Below are positions 7,332-18,832 of a DNA stretch of 36,323 nt, in pieces; position 1 is the stretch's first letter; every line of letters starts with the position of its first letter. A model generated the notes under the pieces. It was not told where the DNA came from. It did no database searches and saw only the letters and a list, made by a program, of their open reading frames with translations. Source of the DNA: Dehalococcoidia bacterium (lineage in GTDB: Bacteria > Chloroflexota > Dehalococcoidia > UBA2979). The position numbers and the translations under genes were made by a program. The DNA lies in NCBI GenBank assembly GCA_030745285.1, contig JASLOV010000121.1, forward strand, positions 1 to 36,323. Direction: 5' to 3'.

Positions 7332-10300
7332 GTGCTGCCCTCGCTCCTTCCGTCGGACCGCCCGATGACGCGGGGGCGCGAGCAGTACGAAGGGCAGGAC
7401 CGTCCCGGCTTCATGGAGCGCTGGGATGAGTTCGAGGCTCGCCGCCGCGAGGTTGAGCAGGCGGTGGAGCGGGACACGCCGCGCTCCTTCGCGCCGCGCG
7501 ACCCCGCCGAGCCCGTCCCGCTCGAAGTGCTCGATGCGACGCCCTACGTAGAGCTGCAATTGCACTCCAACTACTCGCTGCTGGAGGGGGCTTCGAGCAT
7601 CGACGAGCTGGTCACGGCCGCCCGCGAGCAGGGGCACCGCGCGCTCGCGCTCACCGACCACAACGGGCTCTACGGGGCGATGGAGTTTGCGCGGGCGGCG
7701 AAGGAATCCGGCCTGCGCCCGATCATCGGGCTCGAACTGACGATCACCGAGAGCACTGCTGGGTGGGACGGTGGGGAGGACGTCGAAGGGGACGGCAAGG
7801 AGGGGAGGGCGAACGGCGCCGAGGGTGACTCCGAGGGTGATGGAAGCGGCATCCGTTCGCACATCACCCTGCTGGCGGAGACGAAGCAGGGCTACTCCAA
7901 CCTCTGCCGCCTCTCCAGCATCGCTTTTGGCCTGTTCGAGCAGAGCGATGAGGCGAAGGAGGAGCGGCGGCTGGACCCCTGTGTCGCCATCGAGGAGCTG
8001 GAGCGCCACGCCGCCGGGGTGATTGCGCTCACCGGCTGTCGCGATGGCCGCATCGCCCGTCTGGTGCAGGCGGGGCGCCACACCGAGGCCGAGCGGGCGC
8101 TGAGCCGCCTCGTCGACTGGTTCGGGCCGGAGAACGTCTTCGTCGAATTGCAGGACAACCTCGTCTTCGGCGACCGCTCGCGCAATCACGCGCTCGTCGC
8201 GCTGGCGGAACGGGTCGGGACCGGCGTCGTCGGCACCGGCAACGTGCACTACCACGAATCAGAGCGGCACCGGCTGCAGGACGTGATGGTCGCGATCCGC
8301 CATCGCAAGACCCTGGACGAGTGCCACCGCGAGCGACGCCCGAACGCGGAGTTCTACCTGCGCTCGCCGCAGGAACAGGCGCGGCGCTTCGCCGGCTACC
8401 ACCCGCAGGCGGCGGCGAACTCCGTCCGCATCGCGCGTCGTTGCCGCTTCGATCTCACCGCCGACCTCGGCTACCGGCTGCCTTCGCCCCGGCTCGAAGG
8501 CAGCGAGGAGACGCCGCAGCAGCAGCTAGAGCGCATCTGCCGCGAACGGCTGGCAGAGCGCTATGCCTCGTCCCCACCGCAAGAGCGAGAGGAGGGAGAA
8601 GAACGGCTGACGAAGGAGCTGGGGCTGGTCGAGCGCCACGGCCTGGCGGGCTTCTTCATGATCTATCACCAGATTTTTCAGCTTGCGAAAGAGGTGGCGG
8701 CGGAGATCCGCGGCCCCAGCGTGGGACGCAACCAGGCGAACCTACCCCCGGGCCGCGGGCGCGGCTCCTCGGTCTCCTCGATCATCTGCTACCTGATCGG
8801 GCTCTCACACATCGACCCGGTCAAGAACAAGCTCTTCATCGGTCGTTTCCTGAACGAAGAGATGCACAGCTTCCCGGATATCGACCTTGACTTCGCGCGC
8901 GATATCCGCGCGGAGCTGATCGAGCGCGTCTACGACGTTTGGGGGAAAGACCATGCGGCGCTGGTGGCGATCTTCCCCAGCTACCGCATGCGCAGCGCCG
9001 TCCGTGACATCGGCAAAGCGCTCGGCTTGCCGGCATCGGAGCTCGACCGCGTCGCCCGGCTCGCCGGCCCGTACAGTCACGCGGGCGACACCGGCGATGA
9101 GCTGCGTCGCACCCCCGTGTCGGCGGAGCGTGCCGACGAGCGCGGCTGGCGCGAGCTGGCGGAGCTGTCGGCGCAGCTGGCCGGCTTCCCGCGCCACATG
9201 TCGCAGCATGTCGGCGGGATGGTGATCTCCTCCGAGCCGCTGATCGACTACGTGCCCTGCCAGCCGGCGGCATGGAAGAATCGCTACCTCTGCCACTGGG
9301 ACAAGGACTCGATCGACGACGCGCGCATGGTGAAGATCGACTTCCTGGCGCTGGGCATGCTCTCGGTCGTCGAGGAGACGGTGGACCTCGTCGAATGCCA
9401 CGACGGCGTCAGCCTGGACCTCACCCGCATCGACTTCGAGGACACAGATGTCTACGACGGCATCTGCGCGGGCGACACCGTCGGTGTCTTCCAGATCGAG
9501 TCGCGGGCGCAGATCGCGATGTTGCCGCGCACGCAGCCGCGCAACCTCCAGGACCTGGCGGTGCAGGTCTCGATCGTGCGGCCGGGGCCGATCGTGGGCG
9601 GGGCGGTGAACCCGTACGTCCGGCGTCGCGAGCGCCAGCGCCGCGACCCGCGCTACGTGCCGGAGGTGCCGCACCCGCTGGTGCGCAGCGTGCTGGAGGA
9701 GACGCTGGGCGTGGTGATCTACCAGGAGCAGGTGCTGCTGGTTGCGGAGAAGCTCGCTGGCTTCACCCCCGGTGAGGCCGACCAGTTCCGGCGCGCGATG
9801 AGCCGCAAACGCTCGCTGGAGGCGATGGAGGGCTACCGCGAGCGCTTCATGGAGGGCGCCCGCGAGCGGAACGTGCCGGCCGGCGTCGCGGCGAAGGTGT
9901 TCGAGAACCTGCTCGGCTTCGCCGAGTTCGGGTTCCCGAAGAGCCACGGTTCGGCCTTCGCGCTGCTCGCCTATCAGACGACGTGGCTGAAGCGGTACCA
10001 TCCCGCGCCGTTCTTCTGCGGGCTCTTCAACAACCAGCCGATGGGGTTCTACCCGCCGCACGTGCTCACGAACGACGCCCTGCGCCACGAGATCGAGGTG
10101 CGCCGTCCCGACATCAACATCAGCGACGCGGCGTGTTCAGTGGAGGACCCGGAGACGGGCCGGGGCGCGGTCCGCGTCGGCCTGGGCTACGTGCGCGGCG
10201 TCGGCGAGGCGGGCGGGCGGAGGATCGACGAGGAGCGTGCGCGCACCGGCCCGTTCCGCTCGCTCTTCGACTTCATGCAGCGCACGGGTCTGAGCCGTGA

Positions 10301-10904
10301 GGCGACGACGAACCTGATCCGCATCGGCGCGTTCGACGACTTCGGGCTCAACCGCCGGGAGCTGATCTGGCAGCTCGGCCTCTTCGCCGACGGGTTGCAG
10401 CGAGCGGTGCTCGACCGGCCGCAGGAGCGGCAGTTGCGGCTGGAGCTGTCGACGAAGCAGGACGAGGTGGCGCTGGCCGACTTCAACGACTACCAGAGCA
10501 TGGCCGCCGACTACGATCTGCTTTCGCTCTCGCCGGACAGCCACCCGATGCAATTCCTGCGCCCGGCGCTCGGCGAGGGGGTCGCCTCCAGCCTGCACCT
10601 GCGCGCGATGGGGGGCGGCCAGGTGGTGGAAGTCTCCGGCCTCGTGGTCTGCCGCCAGCGGCCGCTCACGGCCAAGGGGATCATCTTCCTGCTGCTGGAG
10701 GACGAATTCGGGCTCGTCAACGTGCTCGTGAGCAAGGAACTCTCCGAGCGCTACAACGAGGTGGTCCGCACTGCGGCCTTCGTGCGCGTGCGGGGCGTGC
10801 TCGAGCGCCGCGCCGGCGAGCAGCGCACGCTCGTCGCTTCCGCGATGCGGGAGGTCCTGCCGGAACAGGCGATGCGCATGCCGAGCGGCAAGTCGTGGGG
10901 CTAA
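7332..10904 (+). CDS. dnaE2: Error-prone DNA polymerase III alpha subunit DnaE2
   Basis: A 1190-residue C-family replicative-type polymerase. A PHP domain starts near residue 75 (LQLHSNYSLLEGASS, LTDHNGLYG). The polymerase core has the catalytic motif PDIDLDF at 515-521 and KIDFLALGML further on. It ends in an OB-fold domain (VSGLVVCRQRPLTAKG) without the long tau-binding tail of DnaE1. The order after imuB and the DUF6504 gene identifies it as the SOS polymerase DnaE2. The start is uncertain: GTG 7332, ATG 7365 and ATG 7413 are all in frame and none has a clear Shine-Dalgarno site. About 35 residues of Asp/Glu/Gly-rich low-complexity sequence interrupt the PHP domain (bases 7755-7855). Its expression should follow the LexA box at 5497. 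Confidence 0.93.
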   Translation: MLPSLLPSDRPMTRGREQYEGQDRPGFMERWDEFEARRREVEQAVERDTPRSFAPRDPAEPVPLEVLDATPYVELQLHSNYSLLEGASSIDELVTAAREQGHRALALTDHNGLYGAMEFARAAKESGLRPIIGLELTITESTAGWDGGEDVEGDGKEGRANGAEGDSEGDGSGIRSHITLLAETKQGYSNLCRLSSIAFGLFEQSDEAKEERRLDPCVAIEELERHAAGVIALTGCRDGRIARLVQAGRHTEAERALSRLVDWFGPENVFVELQDNLVFGDRSRNHALVALAERVGTGVVGTGNVHYHESERHRLQDVMVAIRHRKTLDECHRERRPNAEFYLRSPQEQARRFAGYHPQAAANSVRIARRCRFDLTADLGYRLPSPRLEGSEETPQQQLERICRERLAERYASSPPQEREEGEERLTKELGLVERHGLAGFFMIYHQIFQLAKEVAAEIRGPSVGRNQANLPPGRGRGSSVSSIICYLIGLSHIDPVKNKLFIGRFLNEEMHSFPDIDLDFARDIRAELIERVYDVWGKDHAALVAIFPSYRMRSAVRDIGKALGLPASELDRVARLAGPYSHAGDTGDELRRTPVSAERADERGWRELAELSAQLAGFPRHMSQHVGGMVISSEPLIDYVPCQPAAWKNRYLCHWDKDSIDDARMVKIDFLALGMLSVVEETVDLVECHDGVSLDLTRIDFEDTDVYDGICAGDTVGVFQIESRAQIAMLPRTQPRNLQDLAVQVSIVRPGPIVGGAVNPYVRRRERQRRDPRYVPEVPHPLVRSVLEETLGVVIYQEQVLLVAEKLAGFTPGEADQFRRAMSRKRSLEAMEGYRERFMEGARERNVPAGVAAKVFENLLGFAEFGFPKSHGSAFALLAYQTTWLKRYHPAPFFCGLFNNQPMGFYPPHVLTNDALRHEIEVRRPDINISDAACSVEDPETGRGAVRVGLGYVRGVGEAGGRRIDEERARTGPFRSLFDFMQRTGLSREATTNLIRIGAFDDFGLNRRELIWQLGLFADGLQRAVLDRPQERQLRLELSTKQDEVALADFNDYQSMAADYDLLSLSPDSHPMQFLRPALGEGVASSLHLRAMGGGQVVEVSGLVVCRQRPLTAKGIIFLLLEDEFGLVNVLVSKELSERYNEVVRTAAFVRVRGVLERRAGEQRTLVASAMREVLPEQAMRMPSGKSWG

Positions 10905-10969
10905 CGCCGGGCTGTCGAGCTACGCAGCGCTGAACCCGTCGACTAGGATGGCGGCCGAGGGGATGAGCC

Positions 10970-11401
10970 ATGGCCGAAACCGATGTCGAACGCAACGCCG
11001 CCTCCGCGAGCGCGCTGGCTGAACTGACGGCACGTCTCGGCGAGGATGAGCTGGGCCGTTCGCTCGGCGGGGGATGGACGGTCGCGTCCGCGCTCGTGCA
11101 CCTCGCGTTCTGGGACGGACGGCAGGCGGCTGCGCTGCGACACTACGCCGCCACCGGCGCACGCCTGGAGGACGACAGCGACGATGCGGTGAACGAAGGG
11201 CTCGCACCGCTGCTCGCGCACATCGACCCGGCCGCCGCGGTCATGCTGGCGACCGACGCGGCCGAAGCCGTCGATACGGCGGTGGCGGAGCTGACCTCGG
11301 ACGTGCGGGACGCGTTGCGCGCGACGGGTGACGCCTACGAGGTTCAGCGCTGGTGGCACCGCGAGGAACACATCGCGCAGATCGAGGCCGCACTCGACTA
11401 G
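10970..11401 (+). CDS. DinB-superfamily / mycothiol-dependent maleylpyruvate isomerase-like protein
   Basis: A 143-residue four-helix-bundle-type protein. GGGWTVASALVHLAFWDGRQ is the typical first metal-binding His region of the DinB/MDMPI superfamily, and WWHREEHIAQIEAAL at the C-terminus supplies the HxxxH pair. Such proteins bind a divalent metal, and some act as thiol-dependent S-transferases or isomerases; the substrate here is unknown. A GAGGGG motif precedes the ATG. It is followed 45 bp later by a second protein of the same superfamily, probably in one transcript. Confidence 0.75.
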   Translation: MAETDVERNAASASALAELTARLGEDELGRSLGGGWTVASALVHLAFWDGRQAAALRHYAATGARLEDDSDDAVNEGLAPLLAHIDPAAAVMLATDAAEAVDTAVAELTSDVRDALRATGDAYEVQRWWHREEHIAQIEAALD

Positions 11402-11446
11402 GCTCGCCGCACGTCGAGCCGCACCGGGAAGCAGGAGGGACGCACC

Positions 11447-12217
11447 ATGAAAGAGCTGATCGACGACCTCGTCGCCGAGCAGGACTACCTCGATGCGGCG
11501 CTCGCCGGCGTGCCGCACGAGCGCTGGGACGTCGCATCGCCCGCCGAGGGCTGGCTGCTGCGCGACTGCATCGCCCACCTGGCCGATTCCGACGACCTTG
11601 CGGCGGAGATCGCGGCGACGGGTGAGTTTCCGCAACGGGAAGAGCCGCCCGGCGAGGGCGTGCGCCGCGGCCGTCAGGTTGAGGCACTCGCAATGAGCGT
11701 GGACGAGCTGACGGAGTGGTGGCGGCAGGCTCGTGCCCGGCTCGAGACCGCGCTGCGTCCGCTCGATTCGAAGACCCGTCTGCCCTGGGCGGGGCGGTCG
11801 CTGGGGGTGCGCTCCTTCACGACCGCGCGGCTGATGGAGTGCTGGTCGCACGGCCTGGACGCGTTGGAAGCAGGCGGGGTCGAAGCCGTCGATAGCGATC
11901 GCCTGCGCCACGTCGCCCACCTCGGGTACGCGACGCGCGATTTCGCGTATCTCAATCGGAAGATGGAGCCCAGCGCCGCGCCGCTGCGCGTGGAGCTGGA
12001 AGCGCCGTCCGGCGCCCGCTGGACGTGGGGGCCGGAGGATGCGGCGGACCGCATCGTGGGGACGGCCGGCGACTTCTGCCGCGTCGTCACCCAGCGCATC
12101 CACTACCTGGACACGGAGCTGGCGGCCGAGGGCGATGCCGCCCGCGAATTCCTGAGGGTGGCGCAGGCATTCGCCGGGCCGCCCGGCGCCGGCCGCCAGC
12201 CCAGCGGCGAACACTGA
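11447..12217 (+). CDS. TIGR03084-like metal-binding protein (DinB/MDMPI superfamily)
   Basis: A 256-residue protein with the maleylpyruvate isomerase N-terminal pattern: LAEQ-like helix, EGWLLRDCIAHLADSDD with the first metal His, and ARLMECWSHGLDALEA with the later His. After about residue 175 a C-terminal domain follows (LRVELEAPSGARWTWGPEDAADRIVG), resembling the sterol-carrier-like second domain of the TIGR03084 family. The reaction is unknown; thiol-dependent transfer or isomerisation is typical of the superfamily. The start is preceded by AGGAGGG. It sits between a smaller paralogue and a broken AttH-like gene. Confidence 0.75.
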   Translation: MKELIDDLVAEQDYLDAALAGVPHERWDVASPAEGWLLRDCIAHLADSDDLAAEIAATGEFPQREEPPGEGVRRGRQVEALAMSVDELTEWWRQARARLETALRPLDSKTRLPWAGRSLGVRSFTTARLMECWSHGLDALEAGGVEAVDSDRLRHVAHLGYATRDFAYLNRKMEPSAAPLRVELEAPSGARWTWGPEDAADRIVGTAGDFCRVVTQRIHYLDTELAAEGDAAREFLRVAQAFAGPPGAGRQPSGEH

Positions 12218-12229
12218 TCGGAGGCCGCC

Positions 12230-13106
12230 GTCCCCGAGCACTCCGTCGATCATCTTGCCGGCCAGCCGATCTGGTCCGAGTCGGTCGAGATCGACTGTGC
12301 GACGCCGGGGAGTGAAGTCGCGTTCGGCGCCCGGCTGTGCCGCTACCCGACCGCGGGGACGTCGTAGCTCTGGGTGCGTGCCATCGTTCACGGCAGGCTG
12401 TACTGCTACAACGACAACTACCTGCCCTGCAGCGAAGGCGTCACCGCGGTCGACTCGGCGGCAGCTGCGTACACCCTCGACGGCGACCCGGCTGCTGCCT
12501 TCAGCCGCGACGGTTCGCGCGATGCGGTGCGTGAGGCGCGTCTGACGCTCGCCGTTCGAGCGCACGAGGAGCCCCACCCGGGCCACGGTCCGGGAGATGT
12601 CCCGGTTTCGATCGAAGCGGTCATGACCGCTCCGCATGCCGCCCAGGCGACCCGGCCGGGCCGCATCGAGGTCATTGGCGAGATCGCGGCGACGCTGCGC
12701 GTCGGCGACCGCGCCGTGGAGCTACGTGAAGCAGGCAAGTGGCACGAACAGCACCAGGAGCCGCCGCGCTGGGGCAATGGGGTTCACCTACATCAGCCTT
12801 CGGAACGAGCAGACGTCGCTGCTCGCCACGGGCACGACCCGCGGTGCCGGCGGCTTCCTCCGTCGCGGCTCAGAGTTCCGCCGTGTCGTTGCGCTCGAAG
12901 CCGGCGAGCCGGGCCCCCGCCGCTCGCTGCGCGTCACGCTCGATGGCGGCGAAGTGCTCGAGGGCGTGGCAGAGACGGTGCATGCCTACTCGGTGCCGAT
13001 CTACAACGGGCGCAGGCCGGGGACGAACGTCGTCGCGAGGCTGGGCAGTGAGAAGCAGGGCGACGAGCGGCTGGGCGGCATCATCAATCACTGGATCCCG
13101 CGGTAG
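12230..13106 (+). pseudogene. Broken AttH/CrtC-like (lipocalin-type) gene
   Basis: One continuous protein can be pieced together but is interrupted. The first part (HLAGQPIWSESVEIDCATPG, ARLCRYPTAGTS) hits TAG at 12365-12367, then goes on in the same frame (RAIVHGRLYCYNDNYLPC through WHEQHQEPPRW). At about 12771-12774 a run of four G seems to hold one extra base, and coding moves to the next frame (MGFTYISLRNEQTSLLATG to GIINHWIPR). No normal start codon is seen; a GTC stands where GTG might have been, after GGAGG. Two beta-rich halves and the WHEQ motif recall AttH/hydroxyneurosporene-hydratase-like proteins (the DUF7064/7065 class), but this is only a suggestion. It is either a pseudogene or a gene hit by sequence errors. 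Confidence 0.65.
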
Positions 13107-13215
13107 CGTGCTTCACGGGCTGTGCTAGCCTCCGGTTCCGGAGCCACTCGTCGCAGCAGCCGGGGAGATCGATGGCGAACAACGCACGCATACACGCTCC
13201 GATGGCCGGCTAGGC

Positions 13216-13989
13216 ATGGACCTGGGACTGGCGGGCCGTTCGGCGATCGTCACGGGCGGCAGTCGTGGCATTGGCCTCGCGATCGCGCAGGCCCTCGCCG
13301 CGGAGGGGGCGCAGCTGACGATCTGCGCGCGCAACGAGGACGGGCTGGTCGAGGCGGCGCGACTGATCGGTGCGAGCAGCCCTGACGCGGGCGACGTGCT
13401 GACGGTCGCCTGCGACGTCACCGTGGCCGAGGACTGTCAGCGCCTGGTCGCCGCCGCGGCCGAACGCCACGGCGGCATCGACATCCTCGTCAACAACGCC
13501 GGCGCATCGTTGCGCGGCGACGATCTCGACGAGGTCTGGCGCGGCTCGTTCGAACTGAACACGCTCGCCTCCGTCCGCCTGATGGAGCTGGCACGACCCT
13601 TGCTGGCACGAGCCGAGGGCGGCGGCGCGGTCGTCAACATCGCCTCGATCTTCGGCCGCGAGTCAGGCGGCTCGGCCCAGTACAACGCGACGAAGTCCGC
13701 CCAGATCGCGATGGCGAAGTCGTACGCGCTGGAGTGGGGGGCGGACGGCATTCGCGTCAACAGCGTCGCCCCCGGCTCGATCGCCTTTCCGGGCGGCTCG
13801 TGGGGGCGTCGCCTGGAGGAGAATCCCGAGGAGATGGCCGCCTTCATCGATGCCAACATCGCCTCCGGCCGTTTTGGCAGGCCGGAGGAGGTGGCCGCGG
13901 TCGTCGCTTTCCTCGCCTCGCCACGCGCCTCGTGGGTGGTGGGCGCGACCGTCAATGTCGATGGCGGGCAGTCACGTTCGAACATCTAG
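13216..13989 (+). CDS. SDR-family NAD(P)-dependent oxidoreductase
   Basis: A complete 257-residue classical short-chain dehydrogenase. The cofactor site TGGSRGIG is at 13-20, the NNAG motif at 93-96, and the catalytic Ser144, Tyr156 and Lys160 (YNATK) are in place. RVNSVAPGSI and the C-terminal VVGATVNVDGGQS are standard. The Arg after TGGS and in the ICARN segment favours NADP(H), which is an inference. The substrate cannot be predicted. It stands 110 bp after the broken AttH-like gene and may have its own promoter. Confidence 0.92.
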   Translation: MDLGLAGRSAIVTGGSRGIGLAIAQALAAEGAQLTICARNEDGLVEAARLIGASSPDAGDVLTVACDVTVAEDCQRLVAAAAERHGGIDILVNNAGASLRGDDLDEVWRGSFELNTLASVRLMELARPLLARAEGGGAVVNIASIFGRESGGSAQYNATKSAQIAMAKSYALEWGADGIRVNSVAPGSIAFPGGSWGRRLEENPEEMAAFIDANIASGRFGRPEEVAAVVAFLASPRASWVVGATVNVDGGQSRSNI

Positions 13990-14085
13990 CGCCCCCGACC
14001 GTATCGGCCGACACATTGACGGCCGCGCATGTGGCCCTGATTCTCGAATGAGGCTCTTTCACCACGAGAGCGAAAGGGGCAAGAC

Positions 14086-15156
14086 ATGATCTGGATCATC
14101 GGAGAAGCGGTGCTGCTCGGCGTCGCCGTACTCGTAGCGCTGGCCGCGCTGGCCGGCGCGTTCCGGCTGCCGGCGCGGACGAACTTCGGCGAAGTGATTC
14201 GGCCAGCGCAGGACCTGACGCGCACCGCGATTCTTGGCGTAGGCATCGTCTTTGTCATCGCGACGATCGGGCTGACCGTCTGGCGTTCGTACTACCCGAT
14301 CCCGGCGGGGGAGGTCGGCGTCGTCTCGGAGTTCGGCAAGATCGTCAGCCAGGTCGACGAGGGACCGCAGTTCATCGCACCGTGGCAAGACCTGCGCAAG
14401 GTCGACATCAAGGTGCAGCGGGCGGAGTTCCGAGACGGAGTACTCGGCCGCATCTCGGCGGCGTCGGCAGAGACGCAGAACGTCTTCTTCAATGTCACGC
14501 TCAACTGGCAGGTCAGCCCGAGTGCGGTTCAGGGCCTGATGCGTAACGTCGGGCCGGACTTCTTCAACACGCTCGTCCCGACGCGTGTCCGCCAGTTCTT
14601 CAAAGCGGAGGTCGTGAAGTTCACCGCCGTGGAAGCGACGCAGAAGCGCGAGGAGATCCGCGTTGCCGTCGAGGGGGCGCTGAGAGCCGACCTCAACGAG
14701 CGCTCGCTGATCGTGGTCGCGCTGCTGATCGACGACATCTCGTACGAGTCCGCGTTCGAGCAGTCGATCGAGTCCAAGCAGGTGGCGAGCCAGGATGCGC
14801 TGCGCGCGCAGGAGGTGGTCGCGCAACGTACCGCCGAGGCGCTGCAGGCCGAGGCCCAGGCGAAGGGCGAGGCCGCCGCGCAGGTCGCCCGCGCGGAGGG
14901 TGACAAGCTCGCTCGCATCCTCACGGCGGAAGCGGAGAACCAGGCCCGCATCCTCGCCGCCGAGGCGGAGGCGGCGGCGCTCGTGCTGGAGGGCGACGCG
15001 AAGGCGGAGGCGAACAGGGCGATCGCCGCGTCGCTGACGACCGACCTGATCCAGTTTGAGGCATTGAAGCAGCTCGCCGGCGTCGAGATTGCCCTGCTGC
15101 CGGCGGGGTCGAACTTCCTGCTCGACCCGACGAACATCCTGCGGAGGTCTCCGTAG
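14086..15156 (+). CDS. SPFH/Band 7 (HflK/prohibitin-like) membrane protein
   Basis: A 356-residue protein with two N-terminal hydrophobic segments (about 3-26 and 46-67). An SPFH domain follows (YPIPAGEVGVVSEFGKI, DEGPQFIAPWQDLRKVDIKV). From about 230 a long Ala/Glu-rich coiled coil (AEALQAEAQAKGEAAAQ, AEAENQARILAAEAEAAA) leads to a hydrophobic end (VEIALLPAGSNFLLDP). Proteins of this group form membrane rings that organise microdomains or regulate proteases. No partner protease or NfeD gene is next to it. AAAGGGG upstream of the ATG is a good ribosome binding site. typA follows 181 bp downstream. Confidence 0.88.
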   Translation: MIWIIGEAVLLGVAVLVALAALAGAFRLPARTNFGEVIRPAQDLTRTAILGVGIVFVIATIGLTVWRSYYPIPAGEVGVVSEFGKIVSQVDEGPQFIAPWQDLRKVDIKVQRAEFRDGVLGRISAASAETQNVFFNVTLNWQVSPSAVQGLMRNVGPDFFNTLVPTRVRQFFKAEVVKFTAVEATQKREEIRVAVEGALRADLNERSLIVVALLIDDISYESAFEQSIESKQVASQDALRAQEVVAQRTAEALQAEAQAKGEAAAQVARAEGDKLARILTAEAENQARILAAEAEAAALVLEGDAKAEANRAIAASLTTDLIQFEALKQLAGVEIALLPAGSNFLLDPTNILRRSP

Positions 15157-15189
15157 CGAATTCGGCGGGGAAGCTGTAGAGACTCGGAC

Positions 15190-15222
15190 GGGGTGGGTGG
15201 CGCGGGCCGTGCCTCCCACCCC
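15190..15222. terminator. GC-rich stem-loop after the SPFH gene
   Basis: GGGGTGGG and CCCACCCC form an 8-bp stem, continued inward by a few more pairs after one mismatch. It sits 34 bp after the SPFH stop and 115 bp before typA. There is no T-run, so termination is only possible, not shown. Confidence 0.4.
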
Positions 15223-15337
15223 ACTTCCCCGGCGAGCGTCCCCGGCGAGCGCCCCCGCGGAAGCCCTCTCTGCCCCTGGAGCGGCGGGTGCTACGGTGGA
15301 AGCCCACGATTTTCGTCTGACTTCTGCCGGAGACCGC

Positions 15338-17227
<1,890 letters not shown>

Positions 17228-17312
17228 GCCGGCTCCGTCAGCGCCCGAGTCTCTTTAACGCCCGGGACTCCGCTGCCCAAGACTCTGTTGGCCAAGGAAG
17301 GCCTCGATACGC

Positions 17313-18770
17313 TCAACGTCGAGGTGCGCGCGCGTGTTGGGCCAGTCGGTCGAACTCGCGTTCGCGGTCGAACGCCCGCAGCGTGGTCTCACCCCGGCCG
17401 AGGCCGCTGAGCAGCGCATGGCGCAACGCGTCGTTATGGAAGAGGCCGTGCAGGTAGGTCCCGGCGACCCGCCCATCCCCCGAGATCGCTCCGTCGGCGT
17501 GCCCGTTGAGTGTCAGCAGCGGGCGCGCGGCGCCTTCCGTCGTCCCCATGTGGATCTCGTAGCCTTCGACCGCTGCGCCGGCGGCGGCCTGCCACGCGCC
17601 GCCTGACCCCTCGACGTGGCCGCTGCTGCGCACGGTCGTCTTCTCAGCCGCGAAGGTCGTGGTGAGCGGCAGCAGGGCCAGCCCCTCGACCACGTTGCCG
17701 GGCGCGGTCTCGACGCCGCCCGGGTCGTGGATGCGCTCGCCGAGCATCTGGAAGCCGCCGCAGATGCCGAGCACCGACGCGCCGTCCGCGTGCGCCCGTC
17801 TCACCGCCTCGTCCAGCCCCGCACCGCGCAGTGCCTCCAGGTCGGCGACCGTCGCCTTCGTGCCCGGCAGGATCACGAGCTGCGGCCGGCCGAGGTCCTG
17901 CGGGCGCGAGACGTAGCGCAGCCGCACGCTCGGCTCGTCGACGAACGGGTCGAAGTCGTCGAAGTTGGCGATCCTCGGCAGGCGGACCACCGCGATGTCG
18001 ACGTCGGTCTCGGTCCCGCCCGTTTCGCCCGCCGCCGGAGACGCGCGTTCGAGCACCACGGCATCCTCGTCGGCGATGCGCAGGTCATCGAGCCACGGGA
18101 TCACTCCTAGCACAGGGATGCCGGTGCGGCGCTCGAGATCGTCGATCGCGGGTGTGAGCAGCGACGGGTCGCCGCGGAAGCGGTTGATCACGAACCCGCG
18201 CACCAGCGCCCGTTCCTCCGGCGCCAGCAACTCCATCGTGCCGACGAGGTGCGCGAAGACGCCGCCGCGGTCGATGTCGCCGACGAGCAGCACCGTCGCG
18301 TCCGTGTGCAGCGCCACGCTCATGTTCACGATGTCGCCCTCGCGCAGGTTTGTCTCGGCCGGGCTGCCGGCCCCCTCTGCCACCACCAGATCGTAGTCGT
18401 TGCGCAGGGACGCGAGGGCTCGCTCGACGGCGGGCCAGAGTTCGCGCCGGGCCGCGAAACTGCCCGCGTGGAGCGTGCCGGCGGGGCGACCGTCCAGCAC
18501 GATCTGCGAGGTGCGGTCGCCCTGCGGCTTCAGCAATACCGGGTTCATCTGCACGGTGGGCGCCAGGCCGGCCGCCGCGGCCTGCTCCGACTGGGCGCGC
18601 CCGATCTCCAGCCCGTCGGCGGTGACGTCCGCCTTGTTCGACATGTTCTGAGCCTTGAACGGCGCGACGCGCACGCCGTCCTGCCGGAAGATGCGGCACA
18701 GCGCCGTCGTCAGCACCGACTTGCCGACGGACGAGGCCGTGCCCAGCACCATCAGCACCGGTGCGGTCAT
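17313..18770 (-). CDS. cobQ: Cobyric acid synthase
   Basis: A 485-residue glutamine-dependent amidotransferase that amidates adenosylcobyrinic a,c-diamide in B12 biosynthesis. The N-terminal ATP-binding motif is GTASSVGKS (10-18), followed by PFKAQNMSN and EGAGSPAE, all typical of CobQ/BioD-like enzymes. The C-terminal class-I glutaminase-like domain has the nucleophile region LGICGGFQML and a C-terminal His in GTYLHGLFHND. The frame is open upstream, but the protein starts naturally at MTAPVLMVLG. It follows the BtuF-like gene by 62 bp, so it is probably under the same cobalamin riboswitch. No other cob genes lie in the window. Confidence 0.93.
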   Translation of the reverse strand: MTAPVLMVLGTASSVGKSVLTTALCRIFRQDGVRVAPFKAQNMSNKADVTADGLEIGRAQSEQAAAAGLAPTVQMNPVLLKPQGDRTSQIVLDGRPAGTLHAGSFAARRELWPAVERALASLRNDYDLVVAEGAGSPAETNLREGDIVNMSVALHTDATVLLVGDIDRGGVFAHLVGTMELLAPEERALVRGFVINRFRGDPSLLTPAIDDLERRTGIPVLGVIPWLDDLRIADEDAVVLERASPAAGETGGTETDVDIAVVRLPRIANFDDFDPFVDEPSVRLRYVSRPQDLGRPQLVILPGTKATVADLEALRGAGLDEAVRRAHADGASVLGICGGFQMLGERIHDPGGVETAPGNVVEGLALLPLTTTFAAEKTTVRSSGHVEGSGGAWQAAAGAAVEGYEIHMGTTEGAARPLLTLNGHADGAISGDGRVAGTYLHGLFHNDALRHALLSGLGRGETTLRAFDREREFDRLAQHARAPRR

Positions 18771-18832
18771 GTCAGGTCGCTCGTCATGGCGCTCCGTCTT
18801 CCTTCGTGTTTCCTTCGCACTCGGACCGCCAA

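Noticed and set aside
8805..10088. Long open frame on the minus strand (427 codons) opposite dnaE2
   Set aside because: It is a shadow of dnaE2 coding in GC-rich DNA: no ribosome binding site, Arg/His/Leu-rich composition and no family likeness.
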